Below are positions 18,181 through 27,398 of a stretch of DNA of 64,000 nucleotides, in pieces. Where the stretch lies: contig NZ_JAHUWZ010000003.1 in the NCBI RefSeq assembly GCF_019218755.1, forward strand, positions 186,001-250,000. Reading direction: 5' to 3'. How positions within the stretch are numbered: position 1 is the stretch's first letter; each line of letters starts with the position of its first letter. The position numbers were made by a program, and so were the translations under genes. This DNA comes from Acidovorax sp. sif1233 (lineage in GTDB: Bacteria; Pseudomonadota; Gammaproteobacteria; Burkholderiales; Burkholderiaceae_C). The notes beneath the pieces were generated by a model. The model was not told where the DNA came from. It saw nothing but the letters and a program-made list of their open reading frames with translations, and searched no databases.

Positions 18181-18184
<4 letters not shown>
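17171..18184 (+). CDS. miaA: tRNA dimethylallyltransferase
   Basis: Transfers a dimethylallyl group from DMAPP to N6 of A37 in tRNAs that read codons starting with U. The 337-residue protein has the P-loop GPTASGKT (residues 15-22), the [16 protein letters not shown] motif, HHLIDIRDP, and [17 protein letters not shown]. The C-terminal [13 protein letters not shown] ends the catalytic domain. The start is GTG 17171, forced by the conserved N-terminus; it overlaps the MFS stop. Residues about 191-209 ([20 protein letters not shown]) are encoded by a dispersed palindromic element and replace what is normally a short conserved loop after LSSF. The gene overlaps the next ABC ATPase by four bases (ATGA). 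Confidence 0.95.
17743..17797 (+). repeat. Dispersed palindromic element copy 3, inside miaA
   Basis: Imperfect inverted repeat: AAAAGAGAGCTGCAGGCGCA on the left and CAAGCGCTACAGCCCTCTTT on the right, flanking GATCCAG. The right arm in reverse complement reads AGGGCTGTAGCGCTTG, matching the GCC..CAGC.CTT side of the other copies. It keeps the miaA frame open. Confidence 0.65.
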
Positions 18185-18837
<653 letters not shown>

Positions 18838-18852
18838 CCCGCAACACCCGCA

Positions 18853-20553
18853 TCACGGTTCGAGGCGGGGCGCGCGGAAGCGCCCGTTCTGGTGCAGCAC
18901 CACGGCACGCACCTCGCCGCTGGAATAACGCTCGAACTCCAGTTCCGCCCGCACCGCGTCGTACGCAAACCGGTCCTGCTGGCCGGGAAGCGGGTACACC
19001 GTGTAGCGCGGTTGGGAGCCCAGGCGCACCTGCAGGCGGCCACCCGTGGCCTGCACATCCAGCACATTGCCGCCGCGGAGGCGGTAGCGGCCCAGGTACG
19101 GGGCCAGCACCTCGTCCGACTGTGGCGGCGCTAGGCCAACCAGCGGTTCCTCTGCACGCAGGGCCGTCAAGCGCGCGCCAAAACGCGTGTAGCGCAGCAC
19201 CGCGGGCCGCCCTTCCTTGTCGCGCTCGAAGCGCAGCTGCCGGCCCGATGCGGGCTGCGTGAAGGCGTCGGGCCCCAGCACCTGCAGCGGCTCGAACACA
19301 CCGCCAGTGGGCCGCAGCTGCAACTGGCCATCCACCAGGGCCAGGCTCAGGGCCACCGTAGGCGACGCGCGGTAGACCCCTTCGTACGGCGCCAACGCAG
19401 CCGCGTCGGTGGCGGGCTGGCCGGGCGGCACGGGGTAGCGCAGCGCCAGCAGCGGCGTCATCACATCCTGCTGCGCGGCCCGTGCGTTGGCCACCAGGGC
19501 GATCACCGCCTCGCCCCGGTCGGGTGCCAGCAGCCATACGCTGCGAAAGCCCCCCGTGCCGCCGCCATGCAGCCAGGTGCGCAGCCCGTCGCGCTCGCGC
19601 AGCATGATGGCGTAGCCGATCTGGCCGCCGTCGTGGTCCGCTAGCGGCGTGAGCAGGCGCTCGGCCGCCGGGCCCAGGGGCCCCCGCGCGCCGGCCAGCA
19701 GCGCGCGGCTGAACACCAGCATGTCGGCCGCCGTCGAGCGCAGGGCCCCCGCACCGGCAAAGGCATCGAACTCCCACACCGACACCGGCGTCTCGCCTTC
19801 ATGTGGCGCAGCCAGGCGCGGCGCCTTGCCGCCCAGCGACTGCACCGTGTCCTGCATGCCCAGCGGGCCGGTGATGCGCTCGTGCACGAGCGTGGCCCAG
19901 GGCAGGCCATAGCGCTGCGCCAGCACCTCGCCCAGCACCGCAAAGCCAAGGTTGCTGTACACGCCCGCGCACGGCGGCGACTGCGCCAGGCGTGCATCGG
20001 CCAAGGCCTGCCACAGGCGGGGGCGGTCGTAGCGCAGATAGGGGTTGGCGGCGTCCGAATCGCGGCGGAAGTCCGCCGGCAGGCGTGGCAGGCAGGAGGT
20101 GTGCGTGACCAGCTGGCGCAGGGTGATGGCGGCCACCGGGACGGGCAAGGCCGACGCCAGTGCGGGCGTGCCATTGAGCAGCCCGCCCAGCGTGTCGTCC
20201 AGCGCCATGTCGCCGCGCTCCACCGCCTGCGCCAGCAGCAGGCCGGTGAACACCTTGCTGATCGAGCCCACCTCGAACAGCGCCTGGGCAGGTGCCTCTG
20301 CCACACGGTTGCGGGCCGTGCCGAAACGGGCCTGGCCACCGTGCCATACCCCCACTTCGGCGGCGCCGCGCAACGGGCCCAGCGCGGCAGCGGCCATGGT
20401 GTCCGCGGGTCCCGACCAGTCGAAGCCTGGCGGCGGGGCTGGCGTCGGCGGCGGGGCGGCATGTCCCGCCAGCGCCATCCACAACACTCCCGAGGCGAGG
20501 ATGTGCCGCGCCAGGCGGGACGCCGGGAGAAGGGTTCCATCACAGCATGCCAT
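18853..20553 (-). CDS. Serine hydrolase, class C beta-lactamase-like, with extra domain
   Basis: A 566-residue protein with a hydrophobic export signal (RHILASGVLWMALAGHAA). The AmpC-like domain runs from about residue 45 to 375. It has the nucleophile box SISK (Ser97, Lys100), YSN (199-201) and HGGGTGG (329-335) where class C enzymes have KTG. About 190 C-terminal residues form a beta-rich add-on, as in DUF3471-type serine hydrolases. Peptidase or esterase activity is the safe prediction; drug resistance cannot be inferred. The start at 20553 has GGGAGG upstream. It lies opposite to, and between, the ABC ATPase and ABC permease genes. It diverges from the permease with 142 bases between starts. 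Confidence 0.85.
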   Translation of the reverse strand: MACCDGTLLPASRLARHILASGVLWMALAGHAAPPPTPAPPPGFDWSGPADTMAAAALGPLRGAAEVGVWHGGQARFGTARNRVAEAPAQALFEVGSISKVFTGLLLAQAVERGDMALDDTLGGLLNGTPALASALPVPVAAITLRQLVTHTSCLPRLPADFRRDSDAANPYLRYDRPRLWQALADARLAQSPPCAGVYSNLGFAVLGEVLAQRYGLPWATLVHERITGPLGMQDTVQSLGGKAPRLAAPHEGETPVSVWEFDAFAGAGALRSTAADMLVFSRALLAGARGPLGPAAERLLTPLADHDGGQIGYAIMLRERDGLRTWLHGGGTGGFRSVWLLAPDRGEAVIALVANARAAQQDVMTPLLALRYPVPPGQPATDAAALAPYEGVYRASPTVALSLALVDGQLQLRPTGGVFEPLQVLGPDAFTQPASGRQLRFERDKEGRPAVLRYTRFGARLTALRAEEPLVGLAPPQSDEVLAPYLGRYRLRGGNVLDVQATGGRLQVRLGSQPRYTVYPLPGQQDRFAYDAVRAELEFERYSSGEVRAVVLHQNGRFRAPRLEP

Positions 20554-20695
20554 TCCATCGCCTCCCTGAACGGCACCACGGGGCGGGTGCCATGGCGGCA
20601 TGGTCGCATGCGCTGGCTGTGGGCCAGCTTAAGGGCGCGGTGTTCCCGAATCCTTTTCACTGCGTTCGGGCAAGGCCAGGCCGCACAATCCCGCC

Positions 20696-23362
20696 ATGCT
20701 CGCACTGCTTCGCACCTTCTCCTGGCAGGATCTGCGCCACCATCCCTGGCGCAGCGCCGCGGCCGTGACTGCGGTGATGCTGGGCGTGGCGCTGGCCTTT
20801 GCGGTGCATGTGATCAATGCGTCCGCGCTGGACGAGTTCTCGCAGGCGGTGCGGGCGGTCAACGGCCAGCCCGACCTGGAGCTGCGCGCCATGCAGGGCA
20901 GCCTGCCCGAGGCGTTGTACGGACAGCTCGCCACCCATCCTCAGGTGGCGCGGGCCAGTCCGCTGCTGGAGCTGGCGGCGGTGGCACGGGCCGCCGTGCG
21001 GCAGGATGCCGAAGCGCCGCCAGCGCCCCCGCCGCCCGGCACGCCGCTGCGGGTGCTGGGCGCCGATGCGCTGCTGGTGCCCACGATGGCGCCGGCGCTG
21101 ATGCCCCGGCCGTGGCCGGGCGCCGATCGCCTCGCGGTCTTCGCCCCCGCCACGGTGTTCCTCAACGCCGCCGCGCTCCAGGCGCTGGGGCTGCCAGCAA
21201 TCCCCACCGGCCCTGCGCCGCGGCTGTTGCTGCAGGCCGGCCTGCGGCAGTGGACGGTGCACGTGGCTGGTACGGTGGCGGCCGGCGGCGCCCCCTTGGC
21301 GGTGATGGACATCGGCGCCGCGCAGGACCTGTTTGGCCGCACGGGGCAGTTGAGCCGCATCGACATCCAGCTGCAGCCCGGCACGGACCGCAGCGCCTGG
21401 GAGCAGGCCGTGCGCGCCCTGCCGGGCTGGCCCGCCGATGTGGTGTTCGCCCAGCCAGGCGACGCGGCCCAGCGCATCGGCAACCTCTCGCGCGCCTACC
21501 GGGTGAACCTCACCGTGCTGGCGCTGGTGGCGCTGTTCACGGGGGCGTTCCTGGTGTTCTCGGTGCTGGCGCTCAGCGTGGCGCAGCGCGCGCCGCAGTT
21601 CGCGCTGCTGGCCGTGCTGGGCGCAACGCCGCGCCAGCGCCTGTGGCTGGTCCTGGCCGAGTCGGCCACGCTGGGGCTGGTGGGCAGCGCCGCCGGCATC
21701 GCACTGGGCTCGGCCCTGGCCGCCGCCGCGCTGCGGCTGCTGGGCGGCGACCTGGGCGGCGGCTACTTCGCGGGCGTGCAGCCCGCGCTGCAATGGAGCG
21801 CCTCGGCGGCCCTGGCCTATGGTGCCCTGGGCGTGGTGGCCGCGCTAGTGGGTGGCTGGTGGCCCGCGCGTGCCGCGCAGGCGCTGCCACCCGCGCAGAC
21901 GCTCAAGGGCCTGGGCACGGCATCCCGGCAATCCGCCAATGGCGCGATGGGACTCATCTTGACCGCAACGGGTGCGCTGCTGGCCATGGCGCCACCTGTT
22001 TTTGGCATACCGCTGGCGGCCTATGCGGCCATCGGCCTGCTGCTCGTCGGCGGCATTGCACTGCTGCCCTGGGGCATGGCCTGGCTGCTGCGCCGCCTGC
22101 AGCCGCTGGCCGCACGCCATGCCCTGCCACTGCTGGCGGTGGAGCGCACGCGGCGCATGCGCGGCACGGCGGCCATCGCCGTGGGGGGCGTGGTGGCCAG
22201 CCTGAGCCTGGCGGTCGCGCTGACGGTGATGGTGTCGAGCTTTCGCGGCTCGGTCACGCAGTGGCTGGACGCGGTGCTGCCCTCGCCCCTGTATGTGCGC
22301 CCGGCCATCAACGCCCCGGGCAGCGACGCCGCGCTGCTGCCCGCCGGCTTTGCGGAGGCGGTCGCCCAGCTGCCCGGGCTGGAGCGCGTTCAACCCCTGC
22401 GGGCCAGTCCGCTGCAGCTCGATGCCGCCCGTCCCGCGCTCACGGTCATCAGCCGCCCGCTGGGCAATGATCCCGCGCGCCAGCTGCCCCTGGTGGGCGA
22501 TGCGCTGCCCGTGCCCGCGGGGTACACCGGGGTGTACGTGAGCGAGGCGGTGGTGGACCTGTATGGCATGCGCCCGGGCATGGAATGGCCAGCCCTCTCC
22601 AGGGCTTTCAGCCCTCCCGCCCTTGGTGATAAAGCGCAGGAAGCTATCTTTTATATAGCAGGCATCTGGCGCGACTATGCCCGGCAATCGGGCGCAGTGG
22701 TGATGGACCGTGCGGTCTGGCTGCGCCTGACCGGTGATGCCCGCACCAGCGATCTGGCCCTGTGGCCCGGTGAAGGGGCCGATCTGCAGGCCCTGCAGGA
22801 GTCCATCCAGGCCATGGCCGCGGCGCATGCCGGCGAACCCCGGAGGGCGGGTGCGGCGGACGCCGCGCCCCTGGCTGACTTGCAGCCGGCGGCGCTGGTG
22901 GAGTTCGTCTCCTCCGGCACGATCCACGCGCGCTCGCTGCGCATCTTCGACCGCAGCTTCGCGGTCACCTACTGGCTGCAGGCGGTGGCGATCGGCATCG
23001 GGCTCTTTGGCGTGGCCGCCAGCTTCAGCGCCCAGATCCTGGCGCGCCGCAAGGAGTTCGGCCTGCTCGCGCACCTGGGCCTCACGCGCCGCCAGATCCT
23101 GGCCGTGGTGGCCGGCGAAGGCGCCGCCTGGACGGGTGTGGGCGCGATGGCGGGCCTGCTGCTGGGCCTGGCCGTGTCGGTGGTCCTGGTGCACGTGGTC
23201 AACCCGCAGAGCTTTCACTGGACCATGGACCTGGCGGTTCCGGTGGGACGGCTGGGCGCCCTGTGCATGGCCGTGGCCGCATCCGGCACCCTCACGGCGT
23301 GGCTCGCTGGACGCGCCGCGGCGGGAAGGGATGCCGTTCTGGCGGTAAAGGAAGACTGGTAG
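20696..23362 (+). CDS. ABC transporter permease, FtsX-like, two-module
   Basis: An 888-residue inner-membrane permease of the YbbP/AttG kind. TM1 is at residues about 18-42. A large periplasmic domain follows, then a first FtsX module (NLTVLALVALFTGAFLVFSVLALSVAQRAPQFALLAVLGATP), a middle block of helices, a second large periplasmic domain, and a last FtsX module (ARRKEFGLLAHLGLTRRQIL). The partner ATPase is probably 18181-18837. Related systems move or extract lipophilic cargo and are commonly paired with an AttH/CrtC lipocalin-like protein, here 27398-28591. Residues about 639-653 are encoded by a dispersed palindromic element in frame. ATG 20696 is the first start in the frame. Confidence 0.88.
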   Translation: MLALLRTFSWQDLRHHPWRSAAAVTAVMLGVALAFAVHVINASALDEFSQAVRAVNGQPDLELRAMQGSLPEALYGQLATHPQVARASPLLELAAVARAAVRQDAEAPPAPPPPGTPLRVLGADALLVPTMAPALMPRPWPGADRLAVFAPATVFLNAAALQALGLPAIPTGPAPRLLLQAGLRQWTVHVAGTVAAGGAPLAVMDIGAAQDLFGRTGQLSRIDIQLQPGTDRSAWEQAVRALPGWPADVVFAQPGDAAQRIGNLSRAYRVNLTVLALVALFTGAFLVFSVLALSVAQRAPQFALLAVLGATPRQRLWLVLAESATLGLVGSAAGIALGSALAAAALRLLGGDLGGGYFAGVQPALQWSASAALAYGALGVVAALVGGWWPARAAQALPPAQTLKGLGTASRQSANGAMGLILTATGALLAMAPPVFGIPLAAYAAIGLLLVGGIALLPWGMAWLLRRLQPLAARHALPLLAVERTRRMRGTAAIAVGGVVASLSLAVALTVMVSSFRGSVTQWLDAVLPSPLYVRPAINAPGSDAALLPAGFAEAVAQLPGLERVQPLRASPLQLDAARPALTVISRPLGNDPARQLPLVGDALPVPAGYTGVYVSEAVVDLYGMRPGMEWPALSRAFSPPALGDKAQEAIFYIAGIWRDYARQSGAVVMDRAVWLRLTGDARTSDLALWPGEGADLQALQESIQAMAAAHAGEPRRAGAADAAPLADLQPAALVEFVSSGTIHARSLRIFDRSFAVTYWLQAVAIGIGLFGVAASFSAQILARRKEFGLLAHLGLTRRQILAVVAGEGAAWTGVGAMAGLLLGLAVSVVLVHVVNPQSFHWTMDLAVPVGRLGALCMAVAASGTLTAWLAGRAAAGRDAVLAVKEDW
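22611..22655 (+). repeat. Dispersed palindromic element copy 4, inside ABC permease
   Basis: GCCCTCCCGCCCTTGGTGAT followed by AAAGCGCAGGAAGCTATCTT. It aligns almost base for base with the copy at 6396-6440 in mutL and is read in the same frame, giving PPALGDKAQEAIFYI. It falls in the second periplasmic domain. Confidence 0.7.
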
Positions 23363-23398
23363 CCGCCGTCAGCGGCCATAGACGACTGTTAAATATTG

Positions 23399-23415
23399 TT
23401 TGCAATCATTGCAAA
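23399..23415. promoter_or_regulatory. 17-bp perfect palindrome, possible operator
   Basis: TTTGCAATCATTGCAAA, flanked by AATATT on both sides in a locally AT-rich patch of GC-rich DNA. It lies 136 bases upstream of the IPTL-CTERM gene start and 37 bases after the permease stop. Size and symmetry suit a dimeric regulator; no regulator gene is adjacent. Confidence 0.45.
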
Positions 23416-23550
23416 TATTGATGATCATCCACCATCAAACAAGCGCCTCGGGATTCGCCAGCCCCGGTCCAGTGCCGGATCGCAGCCAGTCCCGCCAACA
23501 TCAGATGCGCCGAGCTCTTGGTTCAAGGGTGCAGACGCAGAGGGAGATCC

Positions 23551-24246
23551 GTGAAATCGATAGTCCGCCAACTGGCCGCCGTGGCCATGCTTTGCTGTGG
23601 CCTGGCCGCACCCGCCTGGGCACAACTCGTCATTCCCTCCGGAGGTTCGTTCGACGTGCCGGGTGGCTCCATGGACATGGGGTGCCTCTCCGTGGAGGTG
23701 GAGGGCTCGCTGAACATCATCGCGGGCCAGTTCTCGACCACCAGCAACCTCAATGTGGCAGGCACCGGCACCTTCAACGGAGGCTCCGGCGTGCTCGCGG
23801 TAGGCGGTGACCTGAGCAGCACCGGCACCTTCAACGCCGGAAATGGCACGGTGGCCCTCACGGACGGCTGCACCGGCAACACCAGCCAGCTGTCAGGCAC
23901 CATGGTCTTCCAGAACCTGACCCTGTCCAGCGCCACAGGCCGCACCTTTGTCATCCCCGCAGGCACCAACATCACCGTGCTCGGCACCCTGACGCTGCAG
24001 GGCGCACCAGGGCAGAACATCCAGCTGGTCTCCTCGGGCGGCGGCACGGCAGTCATCAACCTGGCCCCCGGCGCCACGGTGAACCAGAGCTTCGCCTCCG
24101 TGGCAGGCAACGTGCAGATCGGCGGCGCAGCGGTTGCCACCAGCATCCCCACACTGAGCGAGTACGGCCTGATGCTGCTGGCACTGTTGATGGGCATGGC
24201 GGCCTTCTGGCGGCACCGCCGCAGCCGCACAGCGCAGTACATTTGA
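23551..24246 (+). CDS. Exported IPTL-CTERM protein
   Basis: A 231-residue exported protein. The signal peptide ends near WAQ (residue 25). The body is a Gly/Thr/Ser/Asn-rich beta-solenoid-like domain with repeating strands (LSVEVEGSLNIIAGQF, LNVAGTGTFNGGSGVLAVGG, LSSTGTFNAGNGTVAL). The C-terminus is a full sorting signal: IPTLSEYG (from residue 199), a hydrophobic span, then RHRRSR. This fits the IPTLxxWG-CTERM class, with Tyr for Trp, known as the substrate of exosortase H-type enzymes; no exosortase is in the window. GTG 23551 has AGAGGGAG just ahead and begins the signal peptide. The collagen-like gene follows after 26 bases, so they form a likely operon. Confidence 0.85.
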   Translation: MKSIVRQLAAVAMLCCGLAAPAWAQLVIPSGGSFDVPGGSMDMGCLSVEVEGSLNIIAGQFSTTSNLNVAGTGTFNGGSGVLAVGGDLSSTGTFNAGNGTVALTDGCTGNTSQLSGTMVFQNLTLSSATGRTFVIPAGTNITVLGTLTLQGAPGQNIQLVSSGGGTAVINLAPGATVNQSFASVAGNVQIGGAAVATSIPTLSEYGLMLLALLMGMAAFWRHRRSRTAQYI

Positions 24247-24272
24247 TTGACTGAGGCCAGGAACACCACACA

Positions 24273-25163
24273 ATGAAATACCGCTTCCACTCCCTGCCTC
24301 TGATCGTTGCCCTGGGCGCCGTCTACGCCGTGCACAGCCCCACGGCCCTGGCCGCCGACATCTCCGCCACCGTCCCCAGCGGCGGCGGGTTCGTGATCAA
24401 GAACTCCACGGGCACCCAGGAACGCTTCCGCGTGCAGGACAGCGGCGAAGTGCGGGCCCCTGGCCTGCTCGGCGCAACACCCAACAACAATCTCACCTGC
24501 TTTGACGGGCCCACCGGCCGCCTGGGCCCCTGTGCAGGGGGCATCGGTACCGGGGCGACTGGCGCCACCGGCCCCACGGGACCCACCGGAGCGATCGGAG
24601 TGACAGGGCCCACGGGGGTCACGGGTGCTGCCGGTGCGACCGGTGTGACGGGAGCAGCAGGACCCACGGGATCCACCGGCGTGACGGGGGCCACCGGCCC
24701 GACAGGCGCCACAGGTGCCACCGGCACCACGGGACCGACAGGCGCCACCGGAGCCACGGGTGCCACGGGCGCTGACAGCGTCGTTGCCGGACCTCAGGGG
24801 CCGCAAGGCATCCAGGGGGTTCAAGGCGTGGCGGGTCCCACCGGGGCGATCGGCGCAACGGGTGCAACCGGAGCCACGGGCGCGACGGGAGCGTCGGGTG
24901 CTGGAACAGTGACGCTCACCACCACCACCGCCCTCGGGAGCTGGCTGCTGGTGAATCACACTCCCCCCGACGATCCAGCGGACGTCCAGTTGACCGCCAC
25001 TTGCGCGGCGGGCAAGACCGTGGTCAGCGGCGGCTGCCGCATCACCGCGGGGCGCGGTGGCAGCTATTTCGAAGGGGGATACCCTTCCGCACCCAATCAA
25101 TGGACCTGCCAGTACTCGGTTTTCAATGACCTCTCCGCGGAAGCATCGGCTATCTGCCAGTAG
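24273..25163 (+). CDS. Exported collagen-like protein
   Basis: A 296-residue secreted or surface protein. A signal peptide ends near ALAA (residue 28). A short N-terminal beta domain ([21 protein letters not shown]) precedes about 38 Gly-X-Y triplets. The triplets fall in two blocks of about 25 and 13, broken by SVVA, and most are GAT, GPT or GVT. A C-terminal domain of about 85 residues with four Cys follows and may trimerise. Bacterial collagen-like proteins with Thr in the Y position form triple-helical stalks and are often O-glycosylated at Thr, as in Bacillus BclA. The next gene is a glycosyltransferase. There is no CTERM or LPXTG anchor on this protein itself. AGGAA precedes the ATG. 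Confidence 0.85.
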   Translation: MKYRFHSLPLIVALGAVYAVHSPTALAADISATVPSGGGFVIKNSTGTQERFRVQDSGEVRAPGLLGATPNNNLTCFDGPTGRLGPCAGGIGTGATGATGPTGPTGAIGVTGPTGVTGAAGATGVTGAAGPTGSTGVTGATGPTGATGATGTTGPTGATGATGATGADSVVAGPQGPQGIQGVQGVAGPTGAIGATGATGATGATGASGAGTVTLTTTTALGSWLLVNHTPPDDPADVQLTATCAAGKTVVSGGCRITAGRGGSYFEGGYPSAPNQWTCQYSVFNDLSAEASAICQ

Positions 25164-25213
25164 GACGCGCCGAGTCCCTTGAACCCAGCGAGTGCAAAAG
25201 GCACAGCTTCTTG

Positions 25214-26290
25214 GTGAGCAGCCCCCGCATCTGCCTGAACATGATCGTGAAGAACGAGGCCCCGGTCATCGCCCGGTGCCTCGGCTCGGTCAAGCCCTGG
25301 GTGGACCACTGGGTCATTGTGGACACGGGCTCCACCGACGGCACGCAGGACCTCATCCGCGCGTTCATGCAGGACGTGCCTGGCACGCTGCACGAACGGC
25401 CCTGGAAGAACTTCGCGCACAACCGCAACGAGGCGCTCGAGCTGGCGCGCCCCCATGGGGCCTATCTGCTGTTCATCGATGCCGATGAGCAGCTGCGTGT
25501 ACCGCCGCAGTTCACCTGGCCCGAACTCACGGCCGATGGATACACCCTGACCTGCCACATGGACGGCTGGGAATATCAGCGCAACAGCCTGGTGGCCACC
25601 CGCATCGGCTGGCGCTGGGAGGGTGTGCTGCACGAGTACCTGACCGCCGCGCAGCACGGCCCCTGGCAGACGCTGCAGGGACCGGTCATCCATGTGTCTC
25701 ACGATGGCGCCCGCGCGCGCGACCCCGAGACCTATCTGCGTGACATGGCGCTGCTGGAACAGGCCGTGCGGGACGACCCCACGAACACGCGCAATGTGTT
25801 CTATCTGGCCCAGAGCTGCCGCGATGCCGGGAAGATCGAGCCCAGCCTGCTGTGGTACCAGCGCCGGGTCGACATGGGGGGATGGGACGAAGAGCGCTGG
25901 TATGCCCTGTTCCAGATCGCCGTGCTGCGTGAGCGCAACCAGGCCCCACCCGCCACCGTGCGCGATGCTTATCTGGCGGCCTACGCGGCCCGCCCGCAGA
26001 GGGCTGAGCCCCTTTGCGAACTGGCCCGCTATCACCGCGAACGGGCCGAACATGCACTGGCCACCGTATTTGCCCTGCAGGCGTCACAGATTCCGCAACC
26101 TGCGGACATTCTTTTTGTGGATACACAGGTGTACACATGGCGTGCACTGGATGAGCTGGCCGTCAGCGCCTTCTACACCCCCCACCGAGACCTGGGTCGT
26201 GCTGCGCTGCAGCGGCTGCTGGCCGAGCGCCGATACCCGGCGGACCAAGCCCAACGCATCGAAGCAAATCAGGTTTTCTACGGTCTGTGA
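25214..26290 (+). CDS. Family 2 glycosyltransferase with TPR-like half
   Basis: A 358-residue cytoplasmic enzyme. The GT-A fold of family 2 begins at once with [20 protein letters not shown], followed by [16 protein letters not shown] and the DxD-type metal site FIDADEQL (about residues 90-97). The C-terminal half is helical and resembles TPR repeats ([36 protein letters not shown]), as in SunS-like and related protein or peptide glycosyltransferases. The start is GTG 25214; TTG 25211 directly before it is equally possible. It lies 50 bases after the collagen-like gene in the same direction. That suggests, but does not prove, that it glycosylates that protein or its partner. Confidence 0.82.
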   Translation: MSSPRICLNMIVKNEAPVIARCLGSVKPWVDHWVIVDTGSTDGTQDLIRAFMQDVPGTLHERPWKNFAHNRNEALELARPHGAYLLFIDADEQLRVPPQFTWPELTADGYTLTCHMDGWEYQRNSLVATRIGWRWEGVLHEYLTAAQHGPWQTLQGPVIHVSHDGARARDPETYLRDMALLEQAVRDDPTNTRNVFYLAQSCRDAGKIEPSLLWYQRRVDMGGWDEERWYALFQIAVLRERNQAPPATVRDAYLAAYAARPQRAEPLCELARYHRERAEHALATVFALQASQIPQPADILFVDTQVYTWRALDELAVSAFYTPHRDLGRAALQRLLAERRYPADQAQRIEANQVFYGL

Positions 26291-26333
26291 CCATCTCTGC
26301 GGCCCAGGCTGGAGGCGCTGCGACAATGCTCGC

Positions 26334-27398
26334 ATGCAGACTCTCTCCCCTCCTTCCCGCTGGCTCCATGAAGCCATCGCCCGCATCGAAGCCGACTACC
26401 AGCGCAGCGCCGACACGCACCTGATCCCGCTGCGGCTGCCCGCGTTTGCCGCGCATGGCATTGACCTGTACCTCAAGGACGAATCCACCCACCCCACGGG
26501 CAGCCTGAAGCACCGGCTGGCGCGGTCGCTTTTCTTGTATGCACTGTGCAACGGCTGGGTGCATGAAGGCTCGACCATCGTCGAGTCGTCCAGCGGCTCC
26601 ACTGCGGTGAGCGAAGCCTACTTTGCGCGGCTGCTGGGGCTGCCGTTTGTGGCGGTGATGCCGCGCAGCACCTCGCCCGAGAAGGTCGCGCAGATCGAGT
26701 TCCATGGCGGGCGTTGCCATTTTGTGGACAGCGCGGGAGCGGTGTATGAGGCGGCCCATGCGATTGCCGAGGAGACGGGCGGCCACTACATGGACCAGTT
26801 CACCTATGCCGAGCGCGCGACAGACTGGCGCGGCAACAACAACATTGCCGAGAGCATGTTCACGCAGATGGCGCGCGAGCCGCACTCGGTACCGCGCTGG
26901 ATTGTGGTGGGTGCGGGCACGGGCGGCACCAGCGCCACCATTGGCCGCTATGTGCGCTACCAGCGCCATGCCACGCAGGTGTGCGTGGCCGACCCGGCGG
27001 GTTCGGTGTTCAGTGCCTACCACCGCACGGGCGATGCGCAGCTGACGGCGCCAGGATCCCGCATTGAAGGCATTGGGCGCCCACGGGTGGAGCCGAGCTT
27101 CATCCGCACGCTGGTGGACCGCATGGTCGATGTGACGGACTGCGAATCCATTGCCGCCATGCGCGCACTGTCGCAGCTACTGGGGCGGCGCGTGGGGCCC
27201 TCCACCGGCACCAACTTTGTGGCCATGCTCACACTGGCCAGCGAGATGCGCGGGCGGGGCGAGCGCGGCTCCATCCTGTCGCTGCTGTGTGATGCGGGCG
27301 AGCGGTATTTACCCACGTATTTCGACACCGAGTGGGTGGACCGCACGTTCGGCGATTGCTCGGCAGCGCAGCAGAAGGTAGATGGCCTGATCGGCTGA
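26334..27398 (+). CDS. PLP-dependent cysteine synthase-family enzyme
   Basis: A 354-residue fold-type II PLP enzyme. Lys59 in [12 protein letters not shown] is the Schiff-base lysine. [19 protein letters not shown] is the substrate loop, [14 protein letters not shown] (about residues 195) is the phosphate-binding loop, and GPSTGTN is near the C-terminus. Its length and internal [14 protein letters not shown] segment match the Cds1-type L-cysteine desulfhydrases and related proteins better than CysK or CysM. The reaction could therefore be cysteine breakdown to sulfide, pyruvate and ammonia; synthase activity is not excluded. ATG 26334 lies 43 bases after the glycosyltransferase, and its stop overlaps the next gene's start. 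Confidence 0.83.
   Translation: MQTLSPPSRWLHEAIARIEADYQRSADTHLIPLRLPAFAAHGIDLYLKDESTHPTGSLKHRLARSLFLYALCNGWVHEGSTIVESSSGSTAVSEAYFARLLGLPFVAVMPRSTSPEKVAQIEFHGGRCHFVDSAGAVYEAAHAIAEETGGHYMDQFTYAERATDWRGNNNIAESMFTQMAREPHSVPRWIVVGAGTGGTSATIGRYVRYQRHATQVCVADPAGSVFSAYHRTGDAQLTAPGSRIEGIGRPRVEPSFIRTLVDRMVDVTDCESIAAMRALSQLLGRRVGPSTGTNFVAMLTLASEMRGRGERGSILSLLCDAGERYLPTYFDTEWVDRTFGDCSAAQQKVDGLIG

Noticed and set aside
23399..23415. End of an insertion sequence
   Set aside because: No second copy of the palindrome, no target duplication and no transposase near the cassette, so an operator is the simpler reading.
24540..24905. CRISPR-like short repeats
   Set aside because: Irregular nine-base periodicity comes from Gly-X-Y codons in an open frame; there are no constant repeats with unique spacers.
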